NCBI GenBank assembly: GCA_030426085.1
Contig: JAUHYW010000036.1
Coordinates: 1 to 64,000, forward strand
Direction: 5' to 3'
DNA length: 64,000 nt
From: a bacterium
Lineage (GTDB): Bacteria; Myxococcota_A; Bradymonadia; UBA7976; UBA1532
The position numbers were made by a program, and so were the translations under genes. The notes beneath the pieces were generated by a model that saw nothing but the letters and a program-made list of their open reading frames with translations, had not been told where the DNA came from and did not search any database. Of this stretch, positions 52,626 through 60,640 are shown piece by piece. Position 1 is the stretch's first letter, and the number at the start of each line of letters is the position of its first letter.

Positions 52626-53951
52626 ATGGCCCGCAAGTGGGAAGAGCTGGCCGACGACGACGGCTACAGCCTGGGGGACGCCGACGGGTTCCCCGAGGCG
52701 GACGACGTCGACGACGGGTACGCGCCGCCGCCGAGCGCCGGGTTCGGGCAGAAGCCGATCCGCATCCCGCTGGTGCTGGTGCTGCTCGCGTCGCTGGGCG
52801 GGGCGATGTTCGCCGCGACGTCGACCGCCGACTTCGCGGCCCACCTCGACCGGCAGGTGCACTCGGTGACCTGCTCGGTGGTGCCCGGGGCCGAGGCGGG
52901 GCTCGAGAACGGCTGCAAGGTCGTGATGATGAGCCCCTACAGCTCGTGGTTCCGCACCGACTACTGGGGCGGCATCCCGATCAGCCTGTTCGCCTTGGCG
53001 GTGTTCTGCTTCCTGGCGTACCGGGCGGCGCACCTCGTCTGGAAGGGGCACGAGACGACGAAGGCCGAGGCCGGGTTCCTGCTCGCGGCGACGATGTTGC
53101 CGGTGATCATGAGCGTGGGCTACGGCTACATCGCCTACAGCGAGGTGGGCGCGCTGTGCACCGTCTGCGCCGGGATCTACGTGGTGTCGGGGTTGGCGTT
53201 CGTCGGCGCGCTGGGCGCGTTCGTGATGAGCGCGTCGCCGCCGATGGGTGATCCGGCGGCGGTGCGCCGCTTCGGGGTGGGCGTGCTCGAAGGGGTCGGC
53301 TTCGTCTTCGCGCTGACGCTGGCGTGGCTGGCGTTCATCCCCGAGACCCAGGCCGACGACCGGGGGGTGAGCGGCTGCGGTACGCTGGTCCAGCCGGAGG
53401 ATCCGGCGGGCATCATGATCGACCTCGAGCGGCACCCGGGCGGCGCGCCGTCCATCGAGCTGCTCGACCCGCTGTGCCCCGCCTGCAAGGCGTTCGACGG
53501 GCGCTTGAAGGAGAGCGGGCTGGGCGCGAAGCTCGATCAGAAGGCGGTGCTCTTCCCCCTCGACGCCGAGTGCAACTGGATGCTGACCGAGTCGCTGCAC
53601 CCCGGGGCCTGCGCGGTCAGCGAGGCGATGCTGTGCGCCGGGGGTCAGACCCAGGCTCGGGCCGTCCTCGATTGGGCCTTCGAGAATCAGGCGGCGCTGC
53701 TCGAAGCCGCCAAGGAGGGCGACGGGCCGGTGCGCAGTCAGTTGAAGGCGGCCTTCCCGGCGGTGGCCGGCTGCCTGGGCACGCCGGTGGCCCGCAACAA
53801 GGTGGTCAAGAGCCTGCGCTGGGCGGTGGCCAACGCGCTGCCGGTGATGACCCCCCAGCTCTTCGTGCGCGGCAACCGGCTGTGCGACGAAGACACCGAC
53901 CTGGGCCTCGAGTACACCCTGACCCGCATGATCGGAGGCGCGAAGCCATGA
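52626..53951 (+). CDS. VKOR-thioredoxin-fold fusion (disulfide oxidoreductase)
   Basis: A 441-residue inner-membrane protein. After an acidic cytoplasmic N-terminus (~45 residues) comes a vitamin K epoxide reductase domain. Its loop cysteines are C83 and C97, followed by SPYSSWF, and the CxxC at C178-TV-C181 (GALCTVCAGIY) is in the last membrane helix. From ~245 a DsbA/thioredoxin-like domain carries C284-PA-C287 (DPLCPACKAF), then a helical insertion and cis-Pro region (PVMTPQLFVRG). VKOR regenerates its fused thioredoxin to oxidise cysteines in exported proteins, the DsbA/DsbB task. GGAGGGG precedes the ATG. The OmpA-like gene overlaps its stop by ATGA, and a TlpA-like lipoprotein follows, forming an envelope redox unit. 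Confidence 0.93.
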   Translation: MARKWEELADDDGYSLGDADGFPEADDVDDGYAPPPSAGFGQKPIRIPLVLVLLASLGGAMFAATSTADFAAHLDRQVHSVTCSVVPGAEAGLENGCKVVMMSPYSSWFRTDYWGGIPISLFALAVFCFLAYRAAHLVWKGHETTKAEAGFLLAATMLPVIMSVGYGYIAYSEVGALCTVCAGIYVVSGLAFVGALGAFVMSASPPMGDPAAVRRFGVGVLEGVGFVFALTLAWLAFIPETQADDRGVSGCGTLVQPEDPAGIMIDLERHPGGAPSIELLDPLCPACKAFDGRLKESGLGAKLDQKAVLFPLDAECNWMLTESLHPGACAVSEAMLCAGGQTQARAVLDWAFENQAALLEAAKEGDGPVRSQLKAAFPAVAGCLGTPVARNKVVKSLRWAVANALPVMTPQLFVRGNRLCDEDTDLGLEYTLTRMIGGAKP

Positions 53952-54634
53952 ACGAGATCGCTCGACGGGGCATCGTCGCGGTGCCCGCGCTCTTCGTGCC
54001 GCTGGTGATGGTGGCGAGCTGGCTGGGCGCCGCCGAGAGCCGGCTGAACGCGGCCGACTACTCGGCCGAAGAAGAGGTGGCCATCGCCTCGGTCAGCGAG
54101 GACGCCTACTGCACGCCCAAGCTCAAGGCGATCGTGCGCCGGGTGGCCACGGCCTGCGGGCTGGTGGGCGCCAGCGGGCGGGGCTGTCAGCCGGCGGTGG
54201 CCAAGAACGTCGCCCAGCTCACCGACGACGAGTTCAACGCGCTGTTCCGGCCGCTCGAGAAGCGGGCCCACATCGTGCAGTTCGACGCCGACTCGGTCGA
54301 CCTCGACCCGAGCGGGGTGCGCACGGTCGAGACGGCGTGGGCCGCGCAGCAGGGGGCCAGCTTCTTCTTCGTGGTGGCCCGGGCGAGCCCCGATGGCAAG
54401 ACCGAGCACAACGAGAAGCTCAGCGCCGGGCGGGCCCGCAGCGTGCTGTCCCACCTCGAGCAGAAGTTCCGCGACCCCGACATCGCAAAGCAGGTGGGGC
54501 TCTTGTGGCTCGGCGAGGACTTCGCCCAGCTCGGCGAGGAGTTCTGCGGCTGGCAGCGGTCGCGGGTCGACGACTGCACCGAGAAGGAGATCAACCGCAG
54601 CGCCTTCGTGGCGTGGATCGACTGCGCGATCTGA
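53948..54634 (+). CDS. OmpA-like domain membrane-anchored protein
   Basis: A 228-residue protein with one N-terminal hydrophobic segment (IVAVPALFVPLVMVASWLG) as signal-anchor. Residues 50-90 hold four Cys (CTPKLK, TACGL, GCQPAV). Residues ~105-180 form an OmpA-like peptidoglycan-associating domain: VQFDADSVDLDPSG, ARASPDGKTEHNEKLSAGRARSVL. It ends CGWQRSRVDDCTEKE and DCAI. The many cysteines suit the VKOR fusion immediately upstream (ATGA overlap), so it may be a substrate or partner. Confidence 0.85.
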   Translation: MNEIARRGIVAVPALFVPLVMVASWLGAAESRLNAADYSAEEEVAIASVSEDAYCTPKLKAIVRRVATACGLVGASGRGCQPAVAKNVAQLTDDEFNALFRPLEKRAHIVQFDADSVDLDPSGVRTVETAWAAQQGASFFFVVARASPDGKTEHNEKLSAGRARSVLSHLEQKFRDPDIAKQVGLLWLGEDFAQLGEEFCGWQRSRVDDCTEKEINRSAFVAWIDCAI

Positions 54635-54687
54635 TCGCCCGCCGCCCCCGGACGCCCCACGCCCCGACCGATGCCCTCGGAGATGCC

Positions 54688-55335
54688 ATGCATGTCACGC
54701 AGATGATCGCCCGCCTGCTGCCGGCGGCGGCGCTGGCCCTCGCCGGGCTGGCCCTGACCGGCTGCCCGAGCAAGGAGCCCGCCGCGACCCCGAAGCCGAC
54801 GTCGCGCACGGCGGCGGTGCGCCCCAAGAAGAAGGCGGGGCCGGTCAACGACACCGGCGGCTTCTGCGAGGTGACCTGGCCCGCGGGCGAGCGGGCGTTC
54901 GAGTGGCCGCCGGAGCGGGCGCTGCCCGACGGGCAGGTGCCCAGCCGCGATCTGGCGAAGGACCGCTGGACCTGGGTCAACGTGTGGGCGACCTGGTGCA
55001 CCCCGTGCATCGAAGAGATGGGGCTGATGGCCCGCTGGACCCGGGGGCTCGCGAAGGACGGCAAGCCGATCGACTTGCAGCTCCTGACCATCGACAAAGA
55101 GACCGAGACCGAGAAGCTGAAGGCCCGCATGAGCAAGGGGCTGCCCGGTCCGGTGCGCTGGATCCGCAGCGAGGCCGATTGGGAGGGCTTCCTCGATCTG
55201 CTGGGGGTCGACCGCACCTCGGCGATCCCGATCCACGCGCTGGTCGATCCGGCGGGGCACCTGCGCTGCGTGCGGGTGGGCGCGATCAGCGGGCAGGACT
55301 ACGCGGCGGTCAAGGCCATCATCGCCGGCGGTTGA
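54688..55335 (+). CDS. TlpA/ResA-like thioredoxin lipoprotein
   Basis: A 215-residue lipoprotein with lipobox ALTGC (Cys26) and a basic linker. A thioredoxin-fold domain follows, with the redox site WATWCTPC in the RWTWVNVW strand-helix context (~residue 100). TIDKETETEKLKARMSKG and IPIHALVDPAGHLRC are typical of TlpA/ResA-type thiol:disulfide reductases, which deliver electrons in the periplasm (cytochrome maturation or copper handling). It lies 53 nt after the OmpA-like gene in the VKOR cluster. Confidence 0.9.
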   Translation: MHVTQMIARLLPAAALALAGLALTGCPSKEPAATPKPTSRTAAVRPKKKAGPVNDTGGFCEVTWPAGERAFEWPPERALPDGQVPSRDLAKDRWTWVNVWATWCTPCIEEMGLMARWTRGLAKDGKPIDLQLLTIDKETETEKLKARMSKGLPGPVRWIRSEADWEGFLDLLGVDRTSAIPIHALVDPAGHLRCVRVGAISGQDYAAVKAIIAGG

Positions 55336-55401
55336 TGTCACGATCGACGGCTCATGACGCATCGCGGGATGCCGTCACGCCGTGAGACATGGGAGGGAAT
55401 C

Positions 55402-55827
55402 ATGCGTTTTTTGCACTCGATGATCCGGGTCTTCGACCTCGACGCCGCGCTGCGCTTCTTCTGCGAGGGGCTGGGGCTGAAGCAGGTCCGGCGCAGCGAC
55501 TACGAGAAGGGGCGCTTCTCGCTGGTCTTCCTCGAGAGCGGCGCCGAGGGCGATACGGCCCAGATCGAGCTGACGTGGAACTGGGATGAGGAGGCGCCCT
55601 ATGACGGCGGGCGCAACTTCGGGCACCTGGCGTTTGCGGTCGACGACATCTACGCGACCTGCGCCCACCTCCAGTCGATGGGGGTGACCATCTCGCGGCC
55701 GCCGCGAGACGGGCGCATGGCGTTCGTGCGCTCGCCGGATCTGATCTCGGTGGAGCTCTTGCAGAAGGGCGAGGCGCAGGCGCCGGCCGAGCCGTGGGCG
55801 TCGATGCCCAGCACCGGGACCTGGTAG
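55402..55827 (+). CDS. gloA: glyoxalase I (lactoylglutathione lyase)
   Basis: A 141-residue enzyme of the vicinal oxygen chelate superfamily that isomerises the methylglyoxal-glutathione hemithioacetal to lactoylglutathione. The metal ligands are visible at H5 ([10 protein letters not shown]), E56 (QIELTWN), H75 (NFGHLAFAV) and E118 (ISVELL), matching the family pattern; length is normal. [17 protein letters not shown] and [15 protein letters not shown] are typical. GGGAGGG precedes the ATG. It follows the redox cluster by 66 nt and converges with a small gene after 7 nt. Confidence 0.95.
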   Translation: MRFLHSMIRVFDLDAALRFFCEGLGLKQVRRSDYEKGRFSLVFLESGAEGDTAQIELTWNWDEEAPYDGGRNFGHLAFAVDDIYATCAHLQSMGVTISRPPRDGRMAFVRSPDLISVELLQKGEAQAPAEPWASMPSTGTW

Positions 55828-55833
55828 GGCGGC

Positions 55834-56073
55834 TCAGCTCCGCTCGGGCGCGGGCTCGAGCCGGATCCGGGGCGGCGAGATGCGGGCGACGCGGGCCAGG
55901 GGCCACGAGACGGGCGGTCGCTTGGGGCTCGGCCGGCGGCGCCGCGTCTTCGGGCGGTCGTCGGTCGCGATGCGGCGGGTCCCCCCGCGCTCGGGCGCGG
56001 ACGGCAGGATTTCGAACTCGATCAGGCTGGGGCGCAGCTCGGGCACGGGGCGATGGGGCGGTTCGTGGTGCAT
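55834..56073 (-). CDS. small basic hypothetical protein
   Basis: A 79-residue, Arg/Pro-rich, basic protein (for example TDDRPKTRRRRPSPKRPP) with GC-rich third codon positions like real genes here. GAGGACC lies upstream of the ATG. A short hydrophobic stretch (LIEFEILPSAPE) is the only other feature. It could bind nucleic acid or an acidic partner. The palindrome at 56116-56130 sits 43 nt upstream. Confidence 0.55.
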   Translation of the reverse strand: MHHEPPHRPVPELRPSLIEFEILPSAPERGGTRRIATDDRPKTRRRRPSPKRPPVSWPLARVARISPPRIRLEPAPERS

Positions 56074-56115
56074 GAGTGGTCCTCGGGGAGATGGTCGAGC
56101 TGGGGTCCGGCGACG

Positions 56116-56130
56116 GTTGAACCGTTCAAC
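56116..56130. promoter_or_regulatory. operator-like palindrome GTTGAAC-C-GTTCAAC
   Basis: A perfect 7-bp inverted repeat around one base. It lies between the small minus-strand gene (start 56073) and the plus-strand coiled-coil gene at 56352, close to where the minus-strand promoter should be. Its size and symmetry resemble operators of small dimeric repressors (TetR/LexA-like). No regulator is adjacent. Confidence 0.45.
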
Positions 56131-56351
56131 ACGGCCGCACGACACGGCCGCTCAGCACGGGGCGTGCCAGGGTCGACCACGGCCCGCAGGCGGTCGAAGA
56201 GCCCGATCGTCGGGCAGGGGCGTCTCGGGAGATGCCGCGTGAGACGCCCGGGATACGCCGATGAGACAGGCCGTCCACCGGGGAGGGGGATTTCTGGCCG
56301 CCCGGTCGAGCGTGGCCTACTATCCCCCCACACATTCCAGGGGGGGCCTCG

Positions 56352-56981
56352 ATGGCCAAGGACCAGAAGCGGACCCGTCGCCGGACCACTCAGTCGGACG
56401 CGATGGCCGGCCTCGCCGCGAGCGGGGGCAACGTCGACAAGATCCGGGACATCCTCTTCGGCGCGCAGATGCGGGGCTACGACCGGCGCTTCGCCCGGCT
56501 CGAGGAGACGGTGGAGCGGTCGCTGGCCGATCTGCGCAGCGACGTCGACGGGCGCCTGAGCGCGCTCGAGACGTTCACCCGCAGCGAGCTGTCGGCCCTC
56601 GACGAGCGCCTGCGCGCCGAGCAGACCGCCCGCACCGACGACGCCCGCCGCCTCACCCGCGAGCTGGAGTCCACCGAGCGCGCCCTTCAGCAGCGGCTGG
56701 GTGAGCTGTCGGATCGCAGCAGCCGGGCCGAGCAGAGCTTGCGGCAGCAGCTCCTCGATCTGACCCGCAGCCTGCGCAATGAGCTGCGCGAGCAGCACGG
56801 CAGCCTGACCCGCAGCCTGGACGACGCGGTCGAGTCCCTCGGCGCCGACAAGGTCGACCGGGCGGCGCTCGCCGGCTTGTTCTCCGAGCTGGCCCTGCGG
56901 CTGGACGACGGGCTGATCGATCTCGACCTCGGCGGCGACGCCCCCGAGCCGGCCGAGGACCTCGCCGACGGCGATGCCTGA
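56352..56981 (+). CDS. coiled-coil protein of the ILFGxQMRxYxxRF family
   Basis: A 209-residue basic-then-acidic protein. A Lys/Arg-rich N-terminus (KDQKRTRRR) is followed by VDKIRDILFGAQMRGYDRRF, a block recurrent in bacterial coiled-coil proteins of unknown role. A long heptad helix follows (~45-165; LEETVERSLADLRSDVDGRL, LRQQLLDLTRSLRNELREQ), then an acidic tail. It overlaps the OmpA-domain gene by 8 nt, so the two products probably act together at the envelope. A TACTAT box at 56318-56323 and a GGGGGGG site precede the ATG. Confidence 0.85.
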   Translation: MAKDQKRTRRRTTQSDAMAGLAASGGNVDKIRDILFGAQMRGYDRRFARLEETVERSLADLRSDVDGRLSALETFTRSELSALDERLRAEQTARTDDARRLTRELESTERALQQRLGELSDRSSRAEQSLRQQLLDLTRSLRNELREQHGSLTRSLDDAVESLGADKVDRAALAGLFSELALRLDDGLIDLDLGGDAPEPAEDLADGDA

Positions 56982-58914
56982 CGATCCCCCCGGTTCGGCC
57001 CCTGCCGCGCCGGACGAGGGTCCCGCCCCCGACGCGCCCGAAGCCCCCGAGGACGGCTCGCTGGACGCGGCGTCCGACGCGGGCTACGGCGCCCTGCGCG
57101 ATCTGCTCGTCGGGCCCGAGCGGGCCCGCCTCGAGGCCCTCGAAGAGCGGCTGGACGTCGACGATCTCCGGGCCGACGAGCTGGCCCGGGTGCTGCCCGA
57201 GGCGGTGCGCCGGGGGGTCGACGATCCCCGGCTGGCCGAGGGCCTCGAGCCGCTGGTGGCCAAAGGCTTCGACCGCTTCATCGAGGCCGGGCAGGCCCGG
57301 GTGGTCGAGGCGCTGACCCCGGTGATGGGGGCCCTCATCCGGCAGTGGGTCGCTCGCGAGCTCAAGACCCGCCTCGCCGAGCTCAGCCGCCTGCTCGATC
57401 AGAGCTTCTCCCCCCGCTCGCTCGCCTGGCGGGTCGAGGCGCTGGCCACCCGCCGCTCGTTCGGTGAGGTGGTGCTGCTGCGCAGCCTGCGCTGGCGGGT
57501 GGTGCGGGCGCTGCTCATCCACGCCGACACCGGGATCCTCTTGCGGCACGTCTCGGCGGGCGCCGCCGGAGGGGGTCAGGCCGGCGCCGTGGAGCAGGAT
57601 CCGGACGTGGTGTCGTCGATGCTCACCGCGGTGCAGTCGTACCTGCACGACGGCTTCGGGGCCGACGAGGGGGACGCGGTCGATACCATCGCCATCGGCG
57701 ACAAGACGGTCTGGATCGCCAACACCCCCCGGGCGGTGCTGGCGGTGGAGCTGGCCGGCGCGCCCGATCCGATGTTCCGGGGGGTCATCGACGAGACGAT
57801 GGAGACGATCGATCAGCGGGCCCACCGGCGGCTGGTGGACTTCGTGGGCGACGTCGATCTCTTCGCCGATCTCGAGCCGCTGCTGGTCGCCCTCGTCGAG
57901 CGCTCGCCCGATCCGCCGCCGCCCCGCCTTTGGCCTTCGTTCGTCGCGCTCGCCGTGCTGCTGGGCTTCGTCGGCTTCACCGCCTGGACCGCGTGGCAGG
58001 CCGAGGCCCGCTGGCGGTCGGTGCTCGACGCGCTGGAGCGGGAGCCGGGCATCGTCGTGATCTACGCCGACCGGGACGGCGATCGACACCATGTGCGCGG
58101 GCTGCGCGATCCGCTGTCGAGCCACCCCGACGACGTCGTGGCGCCGTTCGACCTGTCGGGCGAGACGTGGCGCGGGGACTTCGAGCCGTATCACGCCCAC
58201 CACCCGCCGTTTGTCGTCGAGCGGGCGCGGCGGGCGACCGATCCCCCCGAGACGGTGGCCTTGAGCTTCGCCGACGGGGTGCTCACGGTGACCGGGCAGG
58301 CGTCGGCGGTGTGGTGGCGGCGGCACGCGGCGGCGCTGGGCGCGGTGGCCGGGGTGACCCGGGTCGATCACGGGGGGCTGGCGGTCGAGGACGATCGGCT
58401 GGCCCGGGCCCGGCTGCTGCTCGATCCGCCCGATCGGGTCGAGCTGGCCCTGGACGGCGAGACGCTGCGGATCACCGGCGAGGCCCCGGCCGGGTGGCTG
58501 GCCCGCGTGGCCCGGCGGGGCGCGACCGTCGAGGGCATCACCGCGGTGGACGTCTCGGGCGCCGAGGACGCCCTCGAGGCCGCCACCCGGCGCATCGAGG
58601 CGGTCGAGATCGAGTTCGCCCCCGACGTGGCCGAGCTGACCCCGGCCGGCGAGACCGAGCTGGCCCGCACGCTGGACGACATGGCCCGGCTGCGTCAGGC
58701 CCGCCCCTGGCTGCGGTTCGTGGTCGAGGGGCACGCCGACGCCTCGGGCAGCCCCCGGCGCAACGCCGAGCTGCGGGCGGCCCGGGCCCGGGCGGTCGCC
58801 GATCGGCTGCTGGGCGACCCCCGCCTGCTGGGCGCGGTGGTGCCCCGAGCGGCCGACGCCCGGACCTCGGCCGGGCGGGTGGCCCGCATCCGGCTCGGCG
58901 CGCCCGGCCGCTGA
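56974..58914 (+). CDS. OmpA-domain membrane protein with long cytoplasmic N-terminus
   Basis: A 646-residue protein. The acidic Pro/Ala-rich N-terminus and a helical region (~40-315, RLEALEERLDVDDLRADEL, VARELKTRLAELSRLLDQSF) precede a single membrane helix (SFVALAVLLGFVGFTAWTAW, ~318-338). The periplasmic part holds two ~65-residue BON-like units (VALSFADGVLTVTGQASA; VELALDGETLRITGEAPA) and a C-terminal OmpA-like domain (EIEFAPDVAELTPAGETELA, VVEGHADASGSPRRNAELRA) that should bind peptidoglycan. The gene start overlaps the coiled-coil gene. Together they look like a cytoplasm-to-cell-wall linking pair. Confidence 0.88.
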   Translation: MPDDPPGSAPAAPDEGPAPDAPEAPEDGSLDAASDAGYGALRDLLVGPERARLEALEERLDVDDLRADELARVLPEAVRRGVDDPRLAEGLEPLVAKGFDRFIEAGQARVVEALTPVMGALIRQWVARELKTRLAELSRLLDQSFSPRSLAWRVEALATRRSFGEVVLLRSLRWRVVRALLIHADTGILLRHVSAGAAGGGQAGAVEQDPDVVSSMLTAVQSYLHDGFGADEGDAVDTIAIGDKTVWIANTPRAVLAVELAGAPDPMFRGVIDETMETIDQRAHRRLVDFVGDVDLFADLEPLLVALVERSPDPPPPRLWPSFVALAVLLGFVGFTAWTAWQAEARWRSVLDALEREPGIVVIYADRDGDRHHVRGLRDPLSSHPDDVVAPFDLSGETWRGDFEPYHAHHPPFVVERARRATDPPETVALSFADGVLTVTGQASAVWWRRHAAALGAVAGVTRVDHGGLAVEDDRLARARLLLDPPDRVELALDGETLRITGEAPAGWLARVARRGATVEGITAVDVSGAEDALEAATRRIEAVEIEFAPDVAELTPAGETELARTLDDMARLRQARPWLRFVVEGHADASGSPRRNAELRAARARAVADRLLGDPRLLGAVVPRAADARTSAGRVARIRLGAPGR

Positions 58915-59008
58915 GCCCGGCCGCGCGTCGTCCGGGGCATCCGGGGGACCCGCCATTGTCCGCGGGGGCCGGCCGGAGTAGCCTGCGCCGACAACCTGGG
59001 GGTGATGA

Positions 59009-59506
59009 TTGGCGCTGTTCAAGAGGGTCGTGATGCTGGGCAGCTTCGCGGTGGGCAAGACCTCGCTGGTCCGCCGCTTCGTCGAGGACGCATTCGACGA
59101 CACCTACCTCAGCACGATGGGGGTCAAGGTCAGCCGCAAGGCGCTGACCGTCGACGGCGCCGGGCTCACCCTGATGCTGTGGGACATCAGCGGCCGGGAG
59201 GGCTTCGAAGGCCTGCGGCCGAGCTACCTCAAGGGCGCCTCGGGGGCCATCCTGGTCGGTGACACCACCCGCCCCCGCACCTTCGAGACCATCGACGCCG
59301 AGCTGGGCAGCCTCGTGGCGGCCGTCGGCGACTGCCCCAAGGTGATCTGCGCCAACAAGTGCGATCTGCCGCCGGCCGTCGAGATGGAGGACGTCGCCGC
59401 TCAGGCCGCCCGCATCGGCGCGCCGCTGTTCTCCACGAGCGCCCGCACCGGCGCCGCGGTCGAGGAGGCGTTCCAGACGCTCGGCCGGGCCCTGCTGGGT
59501 CGATGA
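59009..59506 (+). CDS. small Ras-like GTPase with Arg at the catalytic Gln position
   Basis: A 165-residue Ras/Rab-type GTPase. The P-loop is GSFAVGKTS (11-19), followed by switch I Thr36 in TYLSTMGVKV, switch II DISGREGF, G4 NKCD (116-119) and G5 TSA. Ras has Gln in DxxGQE; here it is Arg63 (DISGRE), which suggests slow intrinsic hydrolysis or dependence on a GAP. TTG at 59009 is chosen because GGGGGTGA precedes it and the K-x-VVMLG strand follows. Its stop overlaps the start of a histidine kinase (ATGA), so the two likely form one signalling unit. Confidence 0.92.
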   Translation: MALFKRVVMLGSFAVGKTSLVRRFVEDAFDDTYLSTMGVKVSRKALTVDGAGLTLMLWDISGREGFEGLRPSYLKGASGAILVGDTTRPRTFETIDAELGSLVAAVGDCPKVICANKCDLPPAVEMEDVAAQAARIGAPLFSTSARTGAAVEEAFQTLGRALLGR

Positions 59507-60570
59507 CCGCCGGCTTCGAAGGGCTCTTCGATGAGCTGTGCACCCGGCGGGGCATCGGCTGCGCGCTGACCGATCCCGATCTGATCGTGCGCGCGGTCGG
59601 CGGGGCCCGGGCGGTGTGGGGCGGGCTGAAGCCCGGCGAACGGCTCACCGAGGCGGTGCCCGAGCTGCTGGGGGCCGAGGCCGAGATCGAGCAGACCGTC
59701 GCCGCCGATACGCCCTACGTCCTGCCCTGGCTCAACCGCGAGGGGGCCGACGGCCGGCCGCGCTTCTTCGAGCTGAGCGTGCACCGCCGGGCCGAGGATC
59801 CCGCCGAGCGGGTGTTCTGGCTGGTCGACGTGACCGGCGTCGGCCGGCTCAAGAGCGCGCTGAATCAGGAGCGCAACGACCTCTCGCTGACCCGGGACGC
59901 GCTCGATCTGCGCAACCGCGATCTCGAGCTGTTCCTGCGGGCGGCGGGCCACGACCTCAAGTCGCCGCTGCGCACGCTGGAGGGCTTCCTCGAGCTGATC
60001 GCCGCCGAGAACGACTCCCCGCTGGTCGACGCCTCGCGCAGCCTCGCGGTGCAGCTCGCCGAACTGGTCGAGGCGCTGCTGGCCTACGCCCGCCTGGGCG
60101 GGGCGGCGGTCGAGCGGGCGCCGGTGGACGTGGGCGCCGCGACGCAGAACGCGATGGATCGGCTGGCGCTGGCCATCGCCGATCGGGGGGCCGACGTGCA
60201 GCGGGTCGCGCCCGAGCGGTGGCCGGCGGTCCTCGGCGACCGCACGCTGGTGGGCCAGATCGTCTACAACCTGCTGGACAACGCCCTCAAGTACAGCCCC
60301 GCCGATCGCCCGGCGCGGGTCCGGATCACCGTCGAGCCCGACGGCGCCCGGGTCTGTCTGGCGGTGGAGGACGACGGCCCGGGCATCCCGGCGGCGTCCC
60401 GGGCCCGCGTCTTCGAGCCGCTGGTGCGGCTGAAGCGCGACGTGGCCGGCCACGGCTTCGGGCTGGCGACGGTGCAGCGCTGCGCCGAGCTGATGCGGGG
60501 GTCGGTGGCGGCGGTGGAGCCGGTGGCGCTGGGCGGGGCCCGGTTCGAAGTGCGGCTGCCCCGCCCGTGA
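59503..60570 (+). CDS. sensor histidine kinase
   Basis: A 355-residue soluble histidine kinase. A PAS-like sensory domain (~10-115) is followed by a coiled segment, then HisKA with phospho-acceptor His150 (GHDLKSPLRTLEGF) and an HATPase domain: N box YNLLDNALKYSP, G1 VEDDGPGIP, G2 GHGFGLATVQRC. There is no membrane helix and no receiver domain; the cognate regulator is not adjacent. Translational coupling to the upstream GTPase gene (ATGA) suggests the GTPase modulates this kinase or acts in the same pathway. Confidence 0.93.
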   Translation: MTAGFEGLFDELCTRRGIGCALTDPDLIVRAVGGARAVWGGLKPGERLTEAVPELLGAEAEIEQTVAADTPYVLPWLNREGADGRPRFFELSVHRRAEDPAERVFWLVDVTGVGRLKSALNQERNDLSLTRDALDLRNRDLELFLRAAGHDLKSPLRTLEGFLELIAAENDSPLVDASRSLAVQLAELVEALLAYARLGGAAVERAPVDVGAATQNAMDRLALAIADRGADVQRVAPERWPAVLGDRTLVGQIVYNLLDNALKYSPADRPARVRITVEPDGARVCLAVEDDGPGIPAASRARVFEPLVRLKRDVAGHGFGLATVQRCAELMRGSVAAVEPVALGGARFEVRLPRP

Positions 60571-60640
60571 GCCGCCCCGGCTGCGGGCCCGCGCGCCGGC
60601 CGCCGCGTGATCCTCGACTCGAGCCGCCCGGAGACGCCCG

